Positions 6,206 through 12,484 of a stretch of DNA of 15,313 nucleotides are shown piece after piece. Source of the DNA: an uncultured Verrucomicrobiota bacterium (GTDB taxonomy: Bacteria > Verrucomicrobiota > Kiritimatiellia > RFP12 > UBA1067); assembly GCA_945483525.1 (NCBI GenBank), contig CALYRV010000039.1:1-15313 (forward strand), given 5' to 3'. A program made the position numbers and the translations under genes. The notes under the pieces were generated by a model. That model had not been told where the DNA came from. It saw only the letters and a program-made list of their open reading frames with translations, and did no database searches. Positions within the stretch are counted from its first letter, which is position 1, and each line of letters opens with the position of its first letter.

Positions 6206-7930
6206 TTAATCCAGATTCTGCTGATCGCCGGTGGCGATGCAGAAAGACCAGCCGAGATTCCAGTGTCCGTTCTCGCAACGAAGCAGGATCTTGTTGCGTC
6301 CCTTCTGGAAATGCACGCGGCGGTAGTCCTCATTCAGCTTCCAGCCCTTCAGCTTGTTGGACGAACCCCAGACATGGAAGTCGTTGATCCAGACGTCACT
6401 GCGGTCATCGGAGCCGATCGCTATCCAACGGTCGCATTCCTTATCGAAGAACACTTCGGCATAAGCGTAATAGATCGCGTACTCCTCGAATTTCTCTGGT
6501 ACCACTTCCGCGGCATTGTATTCGGTCGCGCCCCAAGGCGTGATCTGATTGCGGTTCTTCGCCTGCATGAACTGCCACTTCAGGACCTTGCCGTCCTTGC
6601 CCGCATAGGTCGCGTTGAGATCGATGACGGACTCCGGCGGGAACTTGCGGCGGAGATTGATGCGGTTGGGGTTGGGGAACGGACCGATCACGTACCACGA
6701 GTTGATATACATCCATTTCGCCGGCAGCACGTTGTCGTCTTTCTCTCCGGTAAGCTTCATCACGTTGCCCATGAGGATTTCCGGACTCTTCGGATCGAGC
6801 GGCGGCGGCATGGAATTAGCGGCGTCCGCAGCGGCATCGGACATCTTCTTCGCGACTTCGGCGGTGATATTCTTGCTCTCGTCTTCCGGCTTCTTCTCGG
6901 CTTCCTGCTTGTCGGCATTCATCTCCGCCATCATTGCGGCGAGATCCTTCGCCTTCTTGTTGTCGTCTTCTGCGGCAGCGGCGTCCATCTGTAGCTGGAA
7001 ATCCGCCTCGGCCTGCATCTGCGCGAGCTTCTCCTCCATCGTCGGTGTCTCGAAGTCCTTCTTCTCGAGCCACTTGATCTGCTTGGACTTCTGCTGCTGT
7101 TGCTGCTGCTGCGACTTGTCCTTGGACATGACGATCTCCATCGCCTCTTCCATCATCTGCACCGTCGCATCAACCATCTTGTCCGTCTCGACGATCATCT
7201 CCTTCTGCGCGGCCTTCTGCTGGTCAAGCTCCTGCTTGGTTCGCGGCTTCGCCTCCAGTGCCTTCTGATCGACTTCAAGACGCTCCGGCTTCGCGACGTC
7301 GGTGATCTTCTGCGCAGCCTCAAAGCTCATCTTGTGAGCGATTGCGGTCTGCGTGGCCTTGATGTCCTTGTAGCTCTCGGTGATCTGCTGCTCAAGCTGC
7401 TTCGCGAGCTCGAAGGCCTGACTCATCGTCATTGTCTGGGCCTGCTTCTGGACGAGTTCATTGTCCTTGAACTCCTTCATCTGCAGCTTCTCGAGCTTTG
7501 ATTCATCCTCCGCCAGCACCTTGCGGAGCAAATCGATTGTCGCATTTAGCGCCTCCTGCTTCTTGGCGGCGAGATCGGCGTCCTTGAGCTGTTGGTCGTT
7601 CGCACGGTCCTGATATACGCGTTTGAGCTCCGCGCGCCTGACAAGCGCCTTCTTGAGGCTTTCTTCCGCTTTCGCGATGCGTTCGGACGCTTTCTTCTGG
7701 TCCTCGGCATTCCTGACGATGCGGTTCTCACTCTGCTTCAACCGGTTGTTGGCATCCCTACGGACTTTTTCAACATGACTGATGCGCTTGAGAATCTCCG
7801 CCTTCTTCCTGGCGAGCTCCTTGGCCTTCTTCTGTGCCTCGACCCTAGCCTCCTTCTCCGCGGCGGTTTCGCCGCGCACTACTGGAACGACGCAGAGCAG
7901 CGCTGCCGTCAAAATGATGATGCGCTTCAT
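6206..7930 (-). CDS. Secreted coiled-coil protein with C-terminal PA14/carbohydrate-binding-like beta-sandwich
   Basis: A 574-residue protein. The true start is the ATG at 7930, because it opens a signal peptide (MKRIIILTAALLCVVPVVRG, cleavage near residue 20) and gives a 4-bp ATGA overlap with the preceding gene. Longer in-frame starts would fall inside that gene. Residues about 22-150 are a strongly charged Lys/Glu/Ala/Arg coiled coil. More helical segments run to about 370, with seven consecutive glutamines at 274-280 and many Met/Gln/Ala. A Pro-rich hinge (SMPPPLDP) follows at 373-380. Residues about 404-568 look like a beta-sandwich: WYVIGPFPNP, then RWIAIGSDDRSDVWINDFHVWG, then QKGRNKILLRCENG. 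This GSDD-x-x-x-VWING and KGRN-ILL pattern is typical of PA14-like and galactose-binding-like modules. It is the last gene of the ExbBD operon, so it may be a periplasmic or outer-membrane partner moved by the energised complex. The domain name is by pattern only; binding to carbohydrate is inferred. Confidence 0.85.
   Translation of the reverse strand: MKRIIILTAALLCVVPVVRGETAAEKEARVEAQKKAKELARKKAEILKRISHVEKVRRDANNRLKQSENRIVRNAEDQKKASERIAKAEESLKKALVRRAELKRVYQDRANDQQLKDADLAAKKQEALNATIDLLRKVLAEDESKLEKLQMKEFKDNELVQKQAQTMTMSQAFELAKQLEQQITESYKDIKATQTAIAHKMSFEAAQKITDVAKPERLEVDQKALEAKPRTKQELDQQKAAQKEMIVETDKMVDATVQMMEEAMEIVMSKDKSQQQQQQQKSKQIKWLEKKDFETPTMEEKLAQMQAEADFQLQMDAAAAEDDNKKAKDLAAMMAEMNADKQEAEKKPEDESKNITAEVAKKMSDAAADAANSMPPPLDPKSPEILMGNVMKLTGEKDDNVLPAKWMYINSWYVIGPFPNPNRINLRRKFPPESVIDLNATYAGKDGKVLKWQFMQAKNRNQITPWGATEYNAAEVVPEKFEEYAIYYAYAEVFFDKECDRWIAIGSDDRSDVWINDFHVWGSSNKLKGWKLNEDYRRVHFQKGRNKILLRCENGHWNLGWSFCIATGDQQNLD
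7091..7111 (-). repeat. CAG/CAA microsatellite encoding seven glutamines
   Basis: Seven consecutive triplets on the minus strand (three CAG, one CAA, three CAG) encode a poly-Gln tract at residues 274-280 of the secreted coiled-coil protein, flanked by Lys/Ser. The single CAA interruption would make slippage less likely. The tract sits at the break between two helical regions and may be a flexible linker. Confidence 0.85.
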
Positions 7931-8862
7931 TGCTCGAGCTCCTCCAGCTGTTTGCGCAGTTCCGCCAGCTCTTTGTCGCAATTGGCGACATCTTTCTGAT
8001 TCTGCGCGATCTGCTGTTTGATCTCCGGCTCCTGCTGCTTGAGATTCGCAAGCCACTTCTTGCAGCTGTCAAGATCCCGCTGCGGATTGGGGATTCCCCA
8101 CTTCTCATTGTAATAGACATTGAAGAGTCCTTCGGCGATATCCGCGACATCGGTTTGCACCTTGTCCTGCATACGCGAGGCCTCGGCCTGCGCCTCGAAG
8201 AACTTCGCCGCAGCTTCCGCAGTCTTTTTGAAGCCGCCGAACTCCGCCCGCACCTGGAGCTTGTCTAGCGCGTTCACGGCGTTGCCCTGCGCGGTGTTGG
8301 TCTTCTCTACGGTCTCGTACTGCAGCCGGTCACGCTTCTGCTGCAACTCGTTCTTGACAGCATCCTGCAGATAATCCTTCCGCTCGGTATCGACGATCGA
8401 GGCGATGTCATCACGGACCGCCTTCTGGGCGAGAACAGCCTGCTTCTGATTGCGTTCGACTTCATTGATGAATTCCTCGAGTTCCTGACGGATGGGCTTG
8501 GGTCCGTTAGGATCCGCCATCTTCGCGGCGAATTCGTCATAACCCTTAGCCAGCTCGTCCTTCATCATATCCATGTTGTGCAGTACCGCCTGCATCGCCA
8601 GGATCTGCTCCAGAAGCTCGTTCATACGGACGTCTGAAAGCTCCTCTCCGATCTCCTCGATGCGGTCGGAAGACAAGTCCTCCGCCGCGTTCCTGGTCGG
8701 TTCCTTGGGTTCGAAGATCAGACTCTTGACCGGGGTCAGGAGGATGATCACCACGAAAAGCGCCGCATGCAGGACGAATGAGGCGATGGTCCAGACCGGG
8801 CCCTTCTTGCGCCGCGCCTGCTCACGACGCCGGATTTCATCGGAGAAAAGTTCTGCGTCCAT
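7927..8862 (-). CDS. TonB/TolA-like inner-membrane anchor with periplasmic coiled coil
   Basis: A 311-residue protein with the topology of TonB/TolA. A short basic cytoplasmic tail (RRREQARRKK, 11-20) precedes one transmembrane helix (about 23-43) and a large periplasmic part. The membrane helix contains S28-x-x-x-H32 (ASFVLHAAL), the same spacing as the Ser16/His20 pair of E. coli TonB and the matching pair in TolA that contact ExbBD/TolQR. The rest differs from TonB: there is no Pro-rich spacer and no recognisable TonB or TolA C-terminal domain. A charged helical/coiled-coil region takes its place (about 55-240), then NVYYNEKWGIPNPQRDLDSCKK (about 241-262, two blocks) and a final coiled coil ending in RKQLEELEQ. 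The ATG at 8862 is 3 bp after the exbD stop. Its own stop overlaps the next start by 4 bp. A role as force-transmitting partner of ExbBD is inferred from the motif and operon. No family name can be given for the periplasmic part. Confidence 0.87.
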   Translation of the reverse strand: MDAELFSDEIRRREQARRKKGPVWTIASFVLHAALFVVIILLTPVKSLIFEPKEPTRNAAEDLSSDRIEEIGEELSDVRMNELLEQILAMQAVLHNMDMMKDELAKGYDEFAAKMADPNGPKPIRQELEEFINEVERNQKQAVLAQKAVRDDIASIVDTERKDYLQDAVKNELQQKRDRLQYETVEKTNTAQGNAVNALDKLQVRAEFGGFKKTAEAAAKFFEAQAEASRMQDKVQTDVADIAEGLFNVYYNEKWGIPNPQRDLDSCKKWLANLKQQEPEIKQQIAQNQKDVANCDKELAELRKQLEELEQ

Positions 8863-8865
8863 GAC

Positions 8866-9291
8866 TTACTTGTTCGGAGCCTTGATTCCGTCGGCGGTAT
8901 GGATGCCGACGACATTGAGACCTTCCTGCTGACAGATGTCGAGCACCTGAACCACCGCACGGAAAGGCGCGTAGATGTCGCCGTTGATGCGGATGCGGCG
9001 ATCGGCGTTCTCGGCCTTCGCCTTGGTGAGCGCGGAACGGAGACCCGCGGCGCCAACGGGCTTGGAGTTGACGTAAAGCTCGCCCTTCGCGTCGACGGAC
9101 ACCGTGATGAGGTCGGGAGTAGCCTTCACGTCCTTCGCGACGTTCGCGGTCGGCAGCTCGATCGGAACCTCCTTCTCGATCTTCTTCAACTGACTCGAAA
9201 CCAGGAAGAAGATCAGCATCAGGAAGATGCAGTCCATCATCGAGGTGAGCGACACCTCGGGTTTCTCGTCCTCTTCGTATTTAACCGCCAT
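8866..9291 (-). CDS. exbD: ExbD/TolR-family biopolymer transport protein
   Basis: A 141-residue protein of the ExbD/TolR family, which forms the small subunit of the proton-driven ExbBD or TolQR motor in the inner membrane. It starts with a short charged cytoplasmic tail (KYEEDEKPEV). The family motif SLTSMMDCIFLMLIFFLVSS (14-33) contains the proton-carrying aspartate D20, and the single transmembrane helix is about 18-34. The periplasmic domain (about 45-137) shows the usual pattern of EVPIELPTA, VSVDAKGELYVN, RRIRINGDIYAPF and VVGIHTADG. Length matches the family (130-150). The gene lies 3 bp behind exbB and 3 bp before the TonB/TolA-like gene. Sequence alone does not decide between Ton and Tol roles; no pal, tolB or TonB-dependent receptor is in the window. 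Confidence 0.93.
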   Translation of the reverse strand: MAVKYEEDEKPEVSLTSMMDCIFLMLIFFLVSSQLKKIEKEVPIELPTANVAKDVKATPDLITVSVDAKGELYVNSKPVGAAGLRSALTKAKAENADRRIRINGDIYAPFRAVVQVLDICQQEGLNVVGIHTADGIKAPNK

Positions 9292-9294
9292 GGC

Positions 9295-10005
9295 TTACTT
9301 CCTGACGAAAAGCTGATTGACGAGGTCCGCCACTTCCTCTTCGAGAATGACGGCGTAGTAGTTGAGCTTGTTCTTGATGATACCGAAAACGAAGAGACAG
9401 GGCATCGAGACCGCAAGACCCGCAACCGTCGTCACTAGCGCCTTGCCGATGTCGTCCGCAAGCACGGAGGCGTCGCCCATCTCGCCCATCGCGGCGACAG
9501 TGCCGAATGCGCCGAGAAGCCCGGTAACCGTGCCGAAGAGTCCCAGTAGCGGCGAAAGCGACGCGGCCGTGGAGAGCATCGCCGCCTTGCGGTTCTCAAG
9601 CCGGAGCTCGCGGCCGATCTTGTCTTCCGCGAACATCTTCACCTCGTTGTAGTCCTTTGAATCCTGGTGCTGAAGCATCGTCTCGATGACGCGCGAGAGC
9701 ATGGAGTTGGACTTGTTGCAGAGCGCGGCGACTTCGTCGAACTTGCCGTCCTTCCAGAGCGTTATCACGTCTTTCGTGAGATTATCCGGAACAATCTTCG
9801 CCTTGCGCATATTCCAGAAACGTTCGAGCGCACAGCCGATGCCGAGAATCGAAAGCGCGGCGATGAAGTACATCGTCGTTCCTCCCTGCTGCCAGTAAAG
9901 CGCCCACTGGTCGAGGGAGGATATTTCCTTGGCGGCTCCGGATGCGACTTCGCCGATTGCGTCCACGGCGTTGGTTACCGCCTGTGCGAGAAGAAGACAA
10001 TTCAT
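9295..10005 (-). CDS. exbB: ExbB/TolQ/MotA-family proton channel protein
   Basis: A 236-residue inner-membrane protein of the MotA/TolQ/ExbB family, which forms the pentameric stator-like channel that ExbD uses to turn the proton gradient into movement. The order is a short N-terminal region (1-40), TM1 (about 44-62), a cytoplasmic loop (about 65-140), TM2 (about 143-170) with SPLLGLFGTVTGLLGAF, and TM3 (about 187-210) with ALVTTVAGLAVSMPCL. Thr159 and Thr193 match the pore threonines Thr148 and Thr181 of E. coli ExbB. The glutamate conserved in E. coli ExbB (Glu176, in the AEAL segment) is replaced by Lys188 (IGKAL), which is unusual. The ATG at 10005 follows an AAAGG 11 bases upstream and a TATAAT box. 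It is the first gene of a four-gene operon. Whether the partner system is Ton-like, Tol-like or another is open. Confidence 0.93.
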   Translation of the reverse strand: MNCLLLAQAVTNAVDAIGEVASGAAKEISSLDQWALYWQQGGTTMYFIAALSILGIGCALERFWNMRKAKIVPDNLTKDVITLWKDGKFDEVAALCNKSNSMLSRVIETMLQHQDSKDYNEVKMFAEDKIGRELRLENRKAAMLSTAASLSPLLGLFGTVTGLLGAFGTVAAMGEMGDASVLADDIGKALVTTVAGLAVSMPCLFVFGIIKNKLNYYAVILEEEVADLVNQLFVRK

Positions 10006-10014
10006 TTTGTGTCT

Positions 10015-10052
10015 GACCTTTCAATTTGATTTTCAATGTTGTTGTTATTATA
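10015..10052 (-). promoter_or_regulatory. Promoter -10 box and ribosome-binding site of the exbB operon
   Basis: On the minus strand TATAAT (10052-10047, in GGTATAATAAC) is followed by an A-rich leader and GAAAGG 11 bases before the exbB ATG. The leader contains two ATTGAAA copies 12 bp apart (10037-10031 and 10025-10019), the second making part of the ribosome-binding site. No convincing -35 box is visible. This gap is downstream of a terminator, so a promoter is needed here. Confidence 0.55.
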
Positions 10053-10091
10053 CCAAATTCTTCATTCCGAAACACTACTCTCACGGGTAGT

Positions 10092-10123
10092 AAAAAGCGC
10101 GGCGGTTAAGACCGTCGCGCTTT
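10092..10123 (-). terminator. Rho-independent terminator of the sugar-processing operon
   Basis: A 12-bp stem (10094-10105 with 10112-10123, one G-U wobble) and a 6-base loop (TTAAGA on plus). On the minus strand the stem ends in GCGCTTTTT followed by ACTACC, giving a T-tract of five. It begins 27 bases after the stop codon at 10150 and separates the sugar operon from the exbB promoter. On the plus strand the stem lacks a following T-tract, so it is directional. Confidence 0.85.
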
Positions 10124-10149
10124 GCGTTCTATCCGAGAGGAAACGCCGA

Positions 10150-11163
10150 TCAGACGCGGCCCTTCGACTTGAGGAAGTTGAAGGACGGGATGACGGCGCC
10201 CTTCGGATCGTCGAAGTGGCGTTCGCACTCGACGACGTACCACTGGACGTTGTCCGCGTCGGTGACCGGGAAGAGCGCATCCCAGGCGACGGGGGTCGCG
10301 CAGCGCTTGCCGTTTTGGTCGCAGCCGGGCTGGCCGAGGATCGCGTCGAACTTGACAACGCCCTTGCCCATCCCGTTCTCCTTCGCATGAAGCGTCGGCG
10401 AGCGTCCCGGATACTTCTTGTACTGATCCATCGGGGTGAGCCCCCTGATGAAGTCGCCCGCACAGGTCGTCCAGCCGACGTCCTGCTCCATGCAGACGGA
10501 CTTGTCGGTGTTCTTGAAGAAGTAATCCCAGAACGAGGTTCCGTCCGTCATGAAAATCGCATGCTCCCAGGTATGATTGTGGAGACCGATCTTGATGCCG
10601 TACTTCTTCGCGTCCGCCGCCGCCTTGTTGTAGAATTCGACGAGCTTCTTGGTGAATTCGTCGATTTCCTTCGAAGGAGGACAGGCGTCGCCGCCGCGTC
10701 CCGTGCCCCAACTACATCCGGGCGGGAAGTTACCGCCGCCGGGACAGATCACGAGGTCATTGCCGTAGGCGAGGTTGAATTCCGCGGTCTTGGCGAGGAT
10801 GTCGGGATTATAGGTCCAGGCCTTGGTGTCGAAACCGTACTTATCGTTTGACACGTGCGTGCCGCAGGCGACCAATCCGGCATCGGCGAGCATCGCCTTG
10901 AGTTCGGCGGCGCTGGCGCCGTAGTAACCGGCGAACTCGACGCCCTCGAATCCGATGGCGGCGACTTCCTTCAGGGCTTGTGCGAGCGCGGCCTTCTGGT
11001 TCTCCTTATTGAGGTTCGGGATGTACTGGTTGAGCGAGTACAGCTGAAGCGCGATCTTGCCGGGACGGCAGGCGCGGCAGGTCTTGGTAACGCAGCCAGG
11101 CGCAACCGTAAGCGCAGCGCCCGCAGCCATTCCGCCGAGGAAATTCCTTCTTGAAATGTTCAT
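10150..11163 (-). CDS. Tat-exported TIM-barrel sugar isomerase/epimerase-like protein (probable lipoprotein)
   Basis: A 337-residue protein. The ATG at 11163 is chosen because AAAGG lies 10 bases upstream and it starts directly with a twin-arginine signal (MNISRRNFLGGMAAGAALTV). The signal ends in APGC, a plausible lipobox, and the mature end has further cysteines (C24, C29, C32). The rest is a xylose-isomerase-like TIM barrel (AP endonuclease 2 superfamily). It has an opening LQLYSLNQY, GFEGVEFAGYYG with Glu76, then GTHVS, KIGLHNHTWEH (His195, His197), MEQDVGW (Asp228), PGRSPTLHAKE (His259) and YVVECERH (Glu312). These fit the metal-site positions of the family. Two Cys/Gly-rich stretches (139-161) are an insertion. 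Members of this superfamily isomerise, epimerise or cleave sugars and keto-sugars. The exact reaction is not readable, but the neighbouring Gfo/Idh/MocA oxidoreductases suggest a 3-keto-sugar or similar pathway at the envelope. It is the last gene before the terminator. Confidence 0.9.
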   Translation of the reverse strand: MNISRRNFLGGMAAGAALTVAPGCVTKTCRACRPGKIALQLYSLNQYIPNLNKENQKAALAQALKEVAAIGFEGVEFAGYYGASAAELKAMLADAGLVACGTHVSNDKYGFDTKAWTYNPDILAKTAEFNLAYGNDLVICPGGGNFPPGCSWGTGRGGDACPPSKEIDEFTKKLVEFYNKAAADAKKYGIKIGLHNHTWEHAIFMTDGTSFWDYFFKNTDKSVCMEQDVGWTTCAGDFIRGLTPMDQYKKYPGRSPTLHAKENGMGKGVVKFDAILGQPGCDQNGKRCATPVAWDALFPVTDADNVQWYVVECERHFDDPKGAVIPSFNFLKSKGRV

Positions 11164-11167
11164 GTCG

Positions 11168-11195
11168 TTTTTACCTTTCACTTTTGCTTTTCACT
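11168..11195 (-). repeat. Degenerate GTGAAAR-type repeats in the gap before the Tat lipoprotein gene
   Basis: On the minus strand the gap reads AGTGAAAAGCAAAA then GTGAAAGGTAAAAA: four G-T/C-A-A-A units spaced 7, 6 and 7 bases. The AAAGG ribosome-binding site of the downstream gene is formed by the third and fourth units. The pattern is less regular than at 12449-12476, and chance A-richness cannot be excluded. Confidence 0.4.
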
Positions 11196-11197
11196 AT

Positions 11198-12442
11198 TTA
11201 GGCGAGATCCTTCATCGTCTTGACCGCACCGACGTCGCGGGCTGCGGCCATGGGCTTGAGGGACGTCTTGTCAAACTCGTATCCGTTCGGACCGAGCGGC
11301 CAGATCACCGGCGCGGTGTTGAGGATCGTCGCGCGGAAACCTTGCAGCGTCGCCCCCATGTTGCCGGTATGCGAGGAGTTGGAGCCCTCGTTTTCGATGA
11401 CAAAGGGATTCCTGAAACCCTTCGCCATGAGCGTCTCGAGGAACTTCGTCCAGTCGCACGAATCGTTACCGCCGAAGCCAGGCAGCCGCGGCTCGTAGCT
11501 GAGACGGTCCCACTCGTTGCCCGGCAGCGGAACGCCCGCCTTCTTCGCGAGATTCGCGTTGACGGACTGCTGCGGGAAGAGACGGCCCCAGTGCACGGCC
11601 TCAGCATCGTTCGTATAGTTGAGCGTACCCTTAATGTGCACGCGGCGGATGCGCTTCATGTCAGACGCGTTGATGACGTCGGAGGGATCGATGTGCTGCC
11701 AGATGTCATGCGACGGATCGTAGGTCTCCTGCAGCGTCCAGCTGAGATCGTCGGGAAGCGAGGCGTACATCAGCTTGCGGGCCGCGAGACAGCCGGGCAG
11801 GTTGTTGTAGCAGTCCGGCGCCGTTACGGGCTGCCAGCCCTCCATCGGACAGTTCTCCACGCAAACCGTGACCCCAAGGTCCTTCGCGTACTTCAGGATT
11901 GGCGTGAACACCTTGGCGAACTTCTCGAGGTTCTTCTCGAAGCCACGGTCGGTGCGGCCGAGCACGTGATCGTATCCGACGAACGTTCCGCAGACCACGT
12001 CATTGGCGTCGCCGCCCAGCATCGCGGCGATGCGGATAAGCTTGAGGATGTGGTTCTGATTGACTTCCTGCAGCGCGGGATTGCCACCGATCAGGTTGTC
12101 GTACGCGCCGACGGAGATGCGCATACCGGTCTGGTTGCAGAGATCCAGCACCTGCTTGGCTCGGTCGAGCGTGAAGTTGTCGTAATCGAGATGTGTCGCG
12201 ATGTGGTCCGCACGATCGGTATCACGACGGAACACGCAGAGCTCCAGACCCTGCGCACCGACGGACTGCGCGCGCTTGACAACAGACTCGAAGTCGGGAT
12301 CGCTCGCGAACGCCGAGGTCATCAGCCAGATCGGATTGTTCCCAGCCTTAGGCTTCGCATTGTGGGCGAAGACTTCGCGGGACGCAAGCGGGGCGACTGC
12401 GGCCAACGCCGCAGCCCCCTTAAAGAAATCTCTTCTGTTCAT
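11198..12442 (-). CDS. Tat-exported TIM-barrel sugar isomerase/epimerase-like protein
   Basis: A 414-residue protein. The N-terminus MNRRDFFKGAAALAAVAPLA is a twin-arginine signal, with probable cleavage after SREVFA (about 26), and has no lipobox cysteine. The mature part is a xylose-isomerase-like TIM barrel with GAQGLELCVFRRD, a CGTFVGYDHVLGR segment, VCVENCPMEGW (Glu196, a likely metal ligand), LQETYDPSHDIWQH (Asp242, His245), RRVHIKGT (His269) and PFVIENEG (a late glutamate). This set of E, D/H, H and E ligands fits a divalent-metal sugar isomerase/epimerase. It differs clearly from the other TIM-barrel protein in the operon, so the two are not a recent duplication. The ribosome-binding site is weak (ATAGG, 9 bases before the ATG) and lies in a tandem heptamer array. 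Substrate unknown; the location is probably periplasmic. Confidence 0.9.
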   Translation of the reverse strand: MNRRDFFKGAAALAAVAPLASREVFAHNAKPKAGNNPIWLMTSAFASDPDFESVVKRAQSVGAQGLELCVFRRDTDRADHIATHLDYDNFTLDRAKQVLDLCNQTGMRISVGAYDNLIGGNPALQEVNQNHILKLIRIAAMLGGDANDVVCGTFVGYDHVLGRTDRGFEKNLEKFAKVFTPILKYAKDLGVTVCVENCPMEGWQPVTAPDCYNNLPGCLAARKLMYASLPDDLSWTLQETYDPSHDIWQHIDPSDVINASDMKRIRRVHIKGTLNYTNDAEAVHWGRLFPQQSVNANLAKKAGVPLPGNEWDRLSYEPRLPGFGGNDSCDWTKFLETLMAKGFRNPFVIENEGSNSSHTGNMGATLQGFRATILNTAPVIWPLGPNGYEFDKTSLKPMAAARDVGAVKTMKDLA

Positions 12443-12448
12443 TTGAAA

Positions 12449-12476
12449 AACCTATTCACTGTAAACCGTTAACTGT
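12449..12476 (-). repeat. Four tandem degenerate heptamers (ACAGTTA type)
   Basis: On the minus strand the gap reads ACAGTTA, ACGGTTT, ACAGTGA, ATAGGTT, exactly 7 bases apart with A-x-A/G-G conserved in every unit. The last unit contributes the AGG of the downstream ribosome-binding site. It occupies most of the 42-bp gap between two operon genes. Confidence 0.6.
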
Positions 12477-12484
12477 TGGTTCGA

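Noticed and set aside
7927..8056. N-terminal extension of the secreted coiled-coil protein to 8056
   Set aside because: It would run 130 bp inside the preceding gene and hide a good signal peptide. The ATG at 7930 forms an ATGA overlap typical of coupled genes.
11057..12472. 471-codon open frame on the plus strand opposite the TIM-barrel gene
   Set aside because: It is fully antisense to a well-supported Tat TIM-barrel gene. Its protein is Arg/Val/Glu-rich with no domain pattern, as expected from high-GC third positions on the other strand.
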